From: JAITMY01 sp031553765 | GTDB lineage: Bacteria; Bacteroidota; Bacteroidia; Bacteroidales; UBA932 | Reading direction: 5' to 3' | Assembly: GCA_031553765.1 (NCBI GenBank) | Contig: JAVBKY010000002.1 | Span: 1-64,000, forward strand | DNA: 64,000 nucleotides | Program-made: the position numbers and the translations under genes | Shown: one piece after another, positions 27,389 through 33,568 of the stretch | How the letters are laid out: every line of letters starts with the position of its first letter | Position numbering within the stretch: the first letter of the stretch is position 1 | Notes under the pieces: model-generated | Told to the model about the DNA's origin: nothing | What the model saw: only the letters and a program-made list of their open reading frames with translations | Databases searched by the model: none

Positions 27389-28807
27389 ATGAGATTTTTT
27401 CGTCTAATTGTCATACTACTTTTGTTTGTCGGTTGTCAATCGGCATCAAAGGAAACTGAAATAGTCATTATTTCTATAAATGATGTACACGCTCGCTTTG
27501 ACCACCTTGATCAGTTTTCTGCCTACGTAAAGAAAATACGAGAGCAACACCCCAATGTAATACTGCTTAATGCCGGCGACCTATACCACGGTAATTCGCT
27601 GGTAGACTACTACTACGACAAGGGATTTCCCATTGTAGATATAATGAGTACTATAGGTTTTGATGTGGTGATGCTGGGCGAGCATGAATTTTCCTATGGT
27701 CAGTCAACGCTGGCAAGGCGTATGCTGCAATCATCAGCTAAAAATTTTGCTTGTGCTAACATCAACACTGATAGTGCAATGCTGCCCAACATACCGCCTT
27801 TTGCCTTCCTAAAAAGAGATGGGGTGCGTATTGGCGTAGTGGGACTAGTACAAGAGAAGCCGGATATTAACCCTACCTATCTCAAAGGTATTAAATTTTA
27901 CGAGCCTATAGCATACTTCAACACGCAAAAATCGCTACGTAGCGAGTGTGATATCTTAATCGCGCTAACGCACATGAAGTTTGAAAAAGATTCGCTGCTG
28001 GCGCAACAATACGGCATGCTTGATCTTATTGTTGGCGGAAGTTCACATATTGTACTTGACACAGGGGTAATGGTAAATAACGTACTCATTACGCAAGCCG
28101 GTCGTTTTTTGGAGCACTGCGGAAAAACTACCATTAAGATAAAGGACGGAAAAATAGTGTCAAGACACAACGAGGTAATTGATATCGCATCCCTATCTGA
28201 TAGGGATGATGTCACAGCACAAAAGATTGCACAGTATAGAGATAACCCTGATTTCTTTCGTGTAGTGGGTAAACTTACCACCTCCATTGCGGGGCGCATG
28301 AACGTTGGTAACTTTTTGTGTGATGCTATACGTGACCGTACAAAGACTGACTTTGCCGTACAAAATATTATGGGTGTGCGCACAGACACGTTAAATGCCG
28401 GGCCTCTCTCCATAAAGGATATTTACCAAGCCGATCCGTTTGCTAATGAGTTGGTAAGGTTTGAAACTAACTACAAGGATTTATCGATTTTTTTGCTGAG
28501 AAACTACGAAAAATATGCAAGGGTTGACTTATGTATATCCGGTTTTAGCTATACTTTAAATGTAAAGGACGGGAAGCCCATTTCAGTAAACATTAGCATG
28601 CCTGACGGAAAACCGATGGATAAGAACAAGGCGTACTCGCTTACAATAAACAGCTACGTTGCCAACAACTACGACATTCCTGTAGCACGCGAGTACGGTT
28701 CGAACCTAAGCATGACTACTGTAGAAGCCATTGAAAACTACATGCGTATCAACCGTGAGGTTTCATTTATCTCTAACGAGCGTGCCTCGGTAAGATTCGT
28801 GAAATAA
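27389..28807 (+). CDS. 5'-nucleotidase/UshA-like metallophosphatase lipoprotein
   Basis: This 472-residue protein has a lipobox (LLLFVGC, Cys16) and the two domains of the UshA/5'-nucleotidase family. The metal-binding half shows SINDVHARFDHL (Asp32, His34), LNAGDLYHG (Asp64), MLGEHEFSYG (97-104), ALTHMKFEKDS and VGGSSHIVLD (a conserved His). The C-terminal substrate-binding half includes VGNFLCDAIRDRTKTDFAVQ and IKDIYQADPFANELVRF. The usual motif here is GNHEF; this protein has Glu for the metal-contacting Asn. It would hydrolyse nucleotides or related phosphate esters, presumably anchored in a membrane facing outward. It follows the EEP gene by 47 bp. Confidence 0.82.
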   Translation: MRFFRLIVILLLFVGCQSASKETEIVIISINDVHARFDHLDQFSAYVKKIREQHPNVILLNAGDLYHGNSLVDYYYDKGFPIVDIMSTIGFDVVMLGEHEFSYGQSTLARRMLQSSAKNFACANINTDSAMLPNIPPFAFLKRDGVRIGVVGLVQEKPDINPTYLKGIKFYEPIAYFNTQKSLRSECDILIALTHMKFEKDSLLAQQYGMLDLIVGGSSHIVLDTGVMVNNVLITQAGRFLEHCGKTTIKIKDGKIVSRHNEVIDIASLSDRDDVTAQKIAQYRDNPDFFRVVGKLTTSIAGRMNVGNFLCDAIRDRTKTDFAVQNIMGVRTDTLNAGPLSIKDIYQADPFANELVRFETNYKDLSIFLLRNYEKYARVDLCISGFSYTLNVKDGKPISVNISMPDGKPMDKNKAYSLTINSYVANNYDIPVAREYGSNLSMTTVEAIENYMRINREVSFISNERASVRFVK

Positions 28808-28816
28808 ATCCGAGAG

Positions 28817-30259
28817 TTATCTCCAGTAGCGATAGTAAAACAGCATTAGCAAGCCGTATATTTCCAAGCGGCCAAGGAGCATGGTAATGGTGCAAACGAC
28901 CTTGGCAAACACCGAGAAGTGTCCATAGTTGCCCAACGAGTATACCTCACCGAATCCGGGTCCTACATTTCCTAACGATGAAACTGCTGCCGAAATTCCC
29001 GTCATCAAATCTAAGCCTGTAAACAGCAGTAAAAGTGACGACGCAAAAAAGGTAAGAATGTATAAGCCTATAAATAGCGTGGTATTATTGACCAATTCTT
29101 CGTCAAGTGCCACGCCGCGTAAGCGCACAGGAATGATAGCGTTGGGGTGAAGCGTTTTGCGCACGTTGGCAACGAACGCCTTGTAAAATACAAGCACCCT
29201 ATCAGCCTTTAAACCACCTGATGTGGAACCTATGCAGCCGCACTGCACCATAAAGAAGAAAGATATCATCATGGAAAATGCGGGCCATAGCGCATTATTG
29301 CTGGTAGCAAAACCGGTGGTGGAGGCCATGGCTGTGACCTGAAAAGCGGCATCACGTAATGCCAATAGCCATGATGTATATACCCCTGAGTGCACAAGGT
29401 TAGCCGTAACCAGCACAACTCCCACCGCCAACGAACCTACAAAGTAACGCACTACGGAGGAGTTGAAAAGGGAGGTAAACTTTTTAGCAACAGCCACGTA
29501 TAAAAGTCCAAAGTTGATGCTGGAGAGTATCATGAAAATGATAAGGATAACCTCAATAAGCGGGCTATCGTAGTGCATAATACTGGTATTCTTAACGCTA
29601 AAGCCACCCGTGGCAACCGTAGAAAAAGCATGATTTATGGCATCATAAAAACTCATACCCACCACCCATAACAGCAGCGTAAGGGCAACGGTAAGTCCAA
29701 GGTATACGCTGAGAATAATGCGTACAATTTGCTGCATGTTGTACCTTGCGTCCTCATGCTTAAGCGGCCCCAACTGTGTGCGGCTAAGACGCATTTTAGC
29801 GCTACCTATAGAAGGTAATACTATCAGCGTAAACACTACTACGCCTACCCCACCCAGCCAGTGGGTGGATGAGCGCCAAAAGAGCAATCCCTGCGGCAAC
29901 GCTTCAATATCACTAAGTATGGTAGAACCTGTAGTGGTATAACCGGATACACTTTCAAACCAAGCGTTGGGCACAGAAAATTCGCCTCCATATAGAATGT
30001 AGGGCAGCATACCGAATATGCAACTCATAACCCAACCAAGCACCACAATCAGGTAGCCTTCGCGGGTATTAATCTGGCTCTCGGAGGGAACAAATATAAA
30101 GGGAAAAAAGCCAACTAAGGCTGTAACGATACCAGCCAACAGCAGCGGTAGCAGCGCTTCGTCGGAGTAAAAAAACGACACAGCTGCTGCCAGAAACATA
30201 AACAGAGCGTTGAGCAGCAGCGCGAGTCCTGTATAGCGGGCAACAACAAATGTTCTCAT
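28817..30259 (-). CDS. trkH: TrkH-family potassium uptake protein
   Basis: This 480-residue integral membrane protein of the TrkH/KtrB family takes up potassium through a pore built from four repeats. Each repeat has a glycine at its filter: GYTTTGST (near 102-109), VATGGFS (near 214-220), ASTTGFAT (near 310-317) and LGNVGPGFG (near 433-441). About ten to twelve membrane segments are apparent, and length equals that of E. coli TrkH. It lies 9 bp downstream of the HAMP protein gene, so the two are co-transcribed. No TrkA regulatory subunit gene is in this window. It converges on the nucleotidase gene with a 9-bp gap. Confidence 0.95.
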   Translation of the reverse strand: MRTFVVARYTGLALLLNALFMFLAAAVSFFYSDEALLPLLLAGIVTALVGFFPFIFVPSESQINTREGYLIVVLGWVMSCIFGMLPYILYGGEFSVPNAWFESVSGYTTTGSTILSDIEALPQGLLFWRSSTHWLGGVGVVVFTLIVLPSIGSAKMRLSRTQLGPLKHEDARYNMQQIVRIILSVYLGLTVALTLLLWVVGMSFYDAINHAFSTVATGGFSVKNTSIMHYDSPLIEVILIIFMILSSINFGLLYVAVAKKFTSLFNSSVVRYFVGSLAVGVVLVTANLVHSGVYTSWLLALRDAAFQVTAMASTTGFATSNNALWPAFSMMISFFFMVQCGCIGSTSGGLKADRVLVFYKAFVANVRKTLHPNAIIPVRLRGVALDEELVNNTTLFIGLYILTFFASSLLLLFTGLDLMTGISAAVSSLGNVGPGFGEVYSLGNYGHFSVFAKVVCTITMLLGRLEIYGLLMLFYYRYWR

Positions 30260-30268
30260 GAATCGTGG

Positions 30269-31078
30269 CTACGCTTTTTTTCCGTTAAACGATTTTGCAT
30301 TTGCCTCAGCTTCCAACTTTGCGGCCTTCTTAGCTTGCAAAGCCAGCTGGGATATGGTTTCCTTCAGCTCGCCAATTTCATCGTTGGACTCAATATTGAG
30401 CTTAAAGGGCGAACCATACTCCACCGTATTTTCTACGGCGCGCGTTATTTTTATCAGCGGATTTACAAAGAAGTAGTTGATAAAATAGTTGAATAGCAGA
30501 ATTAGTATCAACCCTGCACAAATAGCAATAACACCGGGAACAACGGTACGATAGCGCGTTTGCTCTACCAGCCTGGTATTAGCGCTTAGCTCCTCTTGAT
30601 TTTGCAGTATGAGCGCATCAACCTGGCTCATGAGCTGACGGCTTGCAGGAATAAATTGGCCAAAGTACAAGCGACTACGCTCGCCCGGCGCAAACATAAA
30701 GGCCCTGCTTACTTCATCGTGCAGGCTGCCGAGCAATACGTTTATACTTTGTACCGCATCAGAGTGCTGTCCTTCCTCCAGCATTGCATCTACCCTGACA
30801 CGCAAACCCAACAGCAGGGAATCGGATAGCGCAAGCTGCTTTTGTGCTCCATTATCGTTACCCACCACCAACTCCTGCATGCTATAGGTAATGTGATCCA
30901 CGACTTCAATCAGCTGGCGCGACAGCACTAAGTTATTTACATTTTTGGTAAGCACCCCCGACAGCGAACGACGCATACGCGTGAGTTCGAATACGGATAT
31001 AGCTCCGGAAAACATCAGCAAAAGAAAGAGCACCGCAAATCCAAGGTTGATTTTACCTTTCACACCAAATTTTCGCAT
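30269..31078 (-). CDS. Membrane protein with four-helix-bundle sensor and HAMP domain, no output domain
   Basis: The 269-residue product has a membrane segment near residues 10-28 (INLGFAVLFLLLMFSGAISV), an extracytoplasmic helical region of about 150 residues resembling four-helix-bundle MCP-type sensors, a second membrane segment near 180-205 (VVPGVIAICAGLILILLFNY) and a HAMP-like linker (FVNPLIKITRAVENTVEYGSPF, about 210-235) followed by a coiled-coil tail. There is no kinase, cyclase, methyl-accepting or phosphatase domain after the HAMP region; the protein ends with ANAKSFNGKKA. It is placed directly before trkH. It may sense a signal and act on TrkH or on another partner, but this is unproven. 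Confidence 0.7.
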   Translation of the reverse strand: MRKFGVKGKINLGFAVLFLLLMFSGAISVFELTRMRRSLSGVLTKNVNNLVLSRQLIEVVDHITYSMQELVVGNDNGAQKQLALSDSLLLGLRVRVDAMLEEGQHSDAVQSINVLLGSLHDEVSRAFMFAPGERSRLYFGQFIPASRQLMSQVDALILQNQEELSANTRLVEQTRYRTVVPGVIAICAGLILILLFNYFINYFFVNPLIKITRAVENTVEYGSPFKLNIESNDEIGELKETISQLALQAKKAAKLEAEANAKSFNGKKA

Positions 31079-31173
31079 AGTAAGAATCTAAAAAATCAGA
31101 ACTCACAAATGTACATAATATCGCGAAATGGTTAGCATGATTTTGGTTTGCGTAAATATTTTCTCAAAAAGTG

Positions 31174-31203
31174 TTGGTATAACGATTTTTTATTCTACTT
31201 TTG
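31174..31203 (+). promoter_or_regulatory. Bacteroidota-type promoter for the polyamine genes
   Basis: TTG at 31174-31176 is followed after exactly 19 bases by TACTTTTG (31196-31203), matching the TTTG-N19-21-TAnnTTTG promoter. Transcription would begin near 31208-31211, giving a leader of about 435 bases before the decarboxylase start codon. This is the best-formed promoter I found in the window. Confidence 0.65.
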
Positions 31204-31344
31204 CAGCCTGTTTCTTAGGGTCAACCCCCGAAAGAAATACAACATTCTCAAATCCTGACAATTAACCACAAAAGTCGGGTGCGAGGATAAAGGTAAATTT
31301 TTGTTTTTCAGGCATAACAACCTGTTTTTTGAACACTAATTAAA

Positions 31345-31461
31345 ATGAAAAACCTTTACTCACGCCACCTTCCGCTTAACGGCAAGCATCTCTTGACCGT
31401 TTACAGGAATGTTGTACTATGTTCGCTCTTAGCGAGTATAGCCGTGCGGTTTAATATCTGA
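31345..31461 (+). CDS. Possible 38-codon leader ORF
   Basis: ATG at 31345 opens a 38-codon frame (MKNLYSRHLPLNG... ending ...VRFNI, TGA at 31459-31461) preceded by an A-rich stretch. It lies in the leader of the decarboxylase gene. Its sequence matches no family I know, and it contains a hydrophobic stretch and scattered Arg codons. It may be a leader peptide, a chance frame or a fragment of a lost gene. Confidence 0.25.
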   Translation: MKNLYSRHLPLNGKHLLTVYRNVVLCSLLASIAVRFNI

Positions 31462-31645
31462 TCAACCGCTCTCCAATCACCCTGCAAATAATCACAAACT
31501 TGATTGTTAGGCAGTTGCGCTAAATTTGCGTGGCTTTCTTCGGTTGTGTATTGTGTGTATTGTCCGCAGATGTGGCAGCAAACAAGGTTTGCACCGCCAC
31601 CCAAATTTGCTTTTTATTCACCAATTTATATTTTATGATTTGAAA

Positions 31646-32290
31646 ATGAAGAATTCATCCATCAATCCGGTTGCTGTTGTTACAGAGAAAGAAATGCAAG
31701 GCATGCTTTCCGGACAAACTCATCCCGCAGGCTTGCAGCTTGGCGAAAACCAACCCTGGGGCATCACTTTGGGCTGTCGTATTCCAAAGGACTACTTTGA
31801 AACGCGCGGTAAAGGCGAGAGCGATATTACAGTTCACGCCGGTTCATACCACTTAGCGTTAAAGGATGCCAACATTGAGAAGTTTAATATCATGACGTAC
31901 TCCTCAATACTACCGGGTATTGCAAACCTCATTGAGCAACCTAAGGATATGGTTCACGGCGCCGTGGTAGAATCTATCATGAGCACATGCACCGTAAACA
32001 AGGGCGAGCGTGGCACAGCCGGTATTATTTACGGATGGTTATTCAACCGCAAAACTAAAGAGCGCTTTGGCGGTTTGGTGTGCGAAAACTACGGTGACTA
32101 CAGCACCGAGGAGCTGCGCGATCACCTTGGCCTTAGCATCAATGAGTTGTACACCAACGGTTTTGAGGAAGATTATGAGCTCAAGGATATTCACTACCTA
32201 AGCGAAACTATTGTGCCCACAAAGAAGTATGGCACCGCGCTGGTATCTTTGTGCTTCACCTCATATTTTCACCCAATAATAAAGGGATAA
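31646..32290 (+). CDS. Pyruvoyl-dependent arginine decarboxylase
   Basis: The start at 31646 (MKNSSINPVAVVTEKEM) is chosen over the upstream ATG at 31526, whose extra 40 residues are Cys/Arg-rich and unlike the family. The 214-residue protein contains the self-cleavage site: Ser86-Ser87 in NIMTYSSILPG, where the second serine becomes the pyruvoyl group. HAGSYHLALKDANIEKFN before it and the acidic segment YGDYSTEELRDHLGLSINELY later on resemble the family. The enzyme converts arginine to agmatine, the first step of polyamine synthesis without a B6-dependent enzyme. It is followed by the deoxyhypusine-synthase-like gene on the same strand (128 bp). Confidence 0.85.
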   Translation: MKNSSINPVAVVTEKEMQGMLSGQTHPAGLQLGENQPWGITLGCRIPKDYFETRGKGESDITVHAGSYHLALKDANIEKFNIMTYSSILPGIANLIEQPKDMVHGAVVESIMSTCTVNKGERGTAGIIYGWLFNRKTKERFGGLVCENYGDYSTEELRDHLGLSINELYTNGFEEDYELKDIHYLSETIVPTKKYGTALVSLCFTSYFHPIIKG

Positions 32291-32291
32291 A

Positions 32292-32380
32292 AGAAGTTTA
32301 GGAAGTTTAAGGAGTTTAGGAAGATGTGCCAATGCCACAATCCTCCCGCTTCTTAAACTTCCTAATATTCTTAAACTTCT
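32292..32380. repeat. AT-rich imperfect inverted repeat between the polyamine genes
   Basis: Short repeats of the type AAGTTTAGGAAGTTTAAG run from 32292 to 32323, and their complements from 32351 to 32380. Exact pairs are 32301-32311 with 32352-32362, and 32292-32300 with 32372-32380. The region can fold into a stem with several registers. It resembles the fabD-M16 spacer in build, though not in sequence. Confidence 0.55.
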
Positions 32381-32418
32381 CTACATCCAAATTTCAATTC
32401 CTTTTTAATCTCCCATAA

Positions 32419-33492
32419 ATGGCAAAACAAACTAAGAAGTCAATGCTCAACGAGCTGGTTAAGCATGTTGACATTAAGAAAATAAACTCAACCGCTATTG
32501 TTGACGCAATGCGTGACATGTCTTTCGCTTCACGCGAAACGGCACGCGCTACCGATATTTTCCAACGCATGATGAAGGATACTGCCTGCAGCAACATCCT
32601 GACGCTTGCTGGTAGCACCAGCGCTGGCGGTTGCATGCAGGTGTACGTGGATATGGTGGAGTGCAACATGATTGATGCTGTGGTTTCAACGGGTGCTTCT
32701 ATTATTGACATGGACTTTTTTGAGGCATTGGGCTATAAGCACTACAAGGGTTCACAGTTTGTGGACGATTCACAGCTGCGCTCACTTTACATTGACCGTA
32801 TTTACGATACATACATTGACGAAGAGCAGCTGCAGGATTGCGACAGCGCTATTAAGAAGATTGCTGACACGTTGGAGCCTCGCCCCTACTCTTCACGTGA
32901 ATTCATTTGGGAGATTGGAAAGTGGCTTACTAAGAACGCGAAGAAAAAGAATTCGTTGATTCAAACCTGCTACCAAAAGAGCGTTCCCATTTTTGTACCC
33001 GCTTTCAGCGATTGCAGCGCAGGTTTTGGCCTTGTAATGCACCAGGTGGAGCGTATGAAGAAGGGATTACCCTACGTTACCATTGACTCGGTAGCTGACT
33101 TCCGCGAGCTGACGGATATTAAGATTGCTGCTAAAACCACCGGTTTGTTGATGGTGGGCGGTGGCGTTCCTAAGAACTTTGCACAAGACACCGTAGTATG
33201 TGCCGAGTGCCTTGGTAAGGACGTTCCTATGCACAAGTACGCTATTCAAATCACCGTAGCCGACGTGCGCGATGGTGCTTGCTCAAGTTCTACGCTTAAG
33301 GAAGCTAGCAGCTGGGGTAAGGTAGATACTGTATATGAGCAAATGGTGTACGCCGAGGCTACTACTGTAGTTCCTTTGATTGGCAGCTACGCCTACCACA
33401 AGGGTGATTGGAAAAAGCGCAAGGCTCGTGAGTTTGCTAAGCTATTCACGGCTAAGAAACCTGCCGCAAAGAAAGTTGCTAAGAAGAAGTAA
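32419..33492 (+). CDS. Deoxyhypusine-synthase-like protein, probably a homospermidine-type synthase
   Basis: The 357-residue product has the deoxyhypusine synthase fold with its NAD-binding core: LAGSTSAGGCMQVY (64-76), the segment DAVVSTGASIIDMDF (86-100), FVPAFSDCSAG (192-202) and the GGGVPKNF motif (247-254), in which Lys252 matches the catalytic lysine of the eukaryotic enzyme. SSWGKVD follows near 295. Bacteria lack eIF5A, so the substrate is not the hypusine precursor; related bacterial proteins transfer the aminobutyl group to small polyamines to give homospermidine or spermidine. A Lys/Ala-rich tail (FTAKKPAAKKVAKKK) ends the protein. It is paired with the arginine decarboxylase. Confidence 0.85.
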   Translation: MAKQTKKSMLNELVKHVDIKKINSTAIVDAMRDMSFASRETARATDIFQRMMKDTACSNILTLAGSTSAGGCMQVYVDMVECNMIDAVVSTGASIIDMDFFEALGYKHYKGSQFVDDSQLRSLYIDRIYDTYIDEEQLQDCDSAIKKIADTLEPRPYSSREFIWEIGKWLTKNAKKKNSLIQTCYQKSVPIFVPAFSDCSAGFGLVMHQVERMKKGLPYVTIDSVADFRELTDIKIAAKTTGLLMVGGGVPKNFAQDTVVCAECLGKDVPMHKYAIQITVADVRDGACSSSTLKEASSWGKVDTVYEQMVYAEATTVVPLIGSYAYHKGDWKKRKAREFAKLFTAKKPAAKKVAKKK

Positions 33493-33513
33493 AAGACAAA
33501 TATTCTCAAAAAG

Positions 33514-33546
33514 AAACCGCGATGAAATGAGTTTTCATCGCGGTTT
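33514..33546. terminator. Strong hairpin terminator
   Basis: AAACCGCGATGAAA (33514-33527) and TTTCATCGCGGTTT (33533-33546) form a perfect 14-bp stem with a 5-base loop, followed by further T's. It lies 22 bp past the deoxyhypusine-synthase-like gene. On the minus strand it also lies just past the GH3 gene that ends at 33569, so it can stop transcription from both sides. Confidence 0.85.
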
Positions 33547-33568
33547 TTCGTTTGCTAAGTTCCGTAAA

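Larger units (their letters stand above)
31079..31645. other. 567-bp intergenic region; promoter and long leader of the decarboxylase gene
   Basis: The region separates the trkH operon (minus) from the arginine decarboxylase (plus). It holds a well-formed promoter at 31174-31203, a hairpin close to the predicted transcription start (TTTCTT 31211-31216, GGG 31218-31220, CCC 31225-31227, AAGAAA 31232-31237), a possible 38-codon open frame at 31345-31461, and otherwise no recognised element. No known riboswitch motif was identified. Confidence 0.55.

Noticed and set aside
27898..28413. 171-residue open frame opposite the nucleotidase gene
   Set aside because: It is a shadow of the real frame, lacking any recognisable motif.
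31401..31604. 67-residue minus-strand frame with CxxC (CCHICGQ) in the decarboxylase leader
   Set aside because: Overlaps the long leader, has no similarity to zinc-ribbon or rubredoxin families beyond one CxxC, and would be read against the strong promoter.
32419..33492. True deoxyhypusine synthase acting on a translation factor
   Set aside because: Bacteria have no eIF5A; the neighbouring arginine decarboxylase makes a small-polyamine product far more likely.
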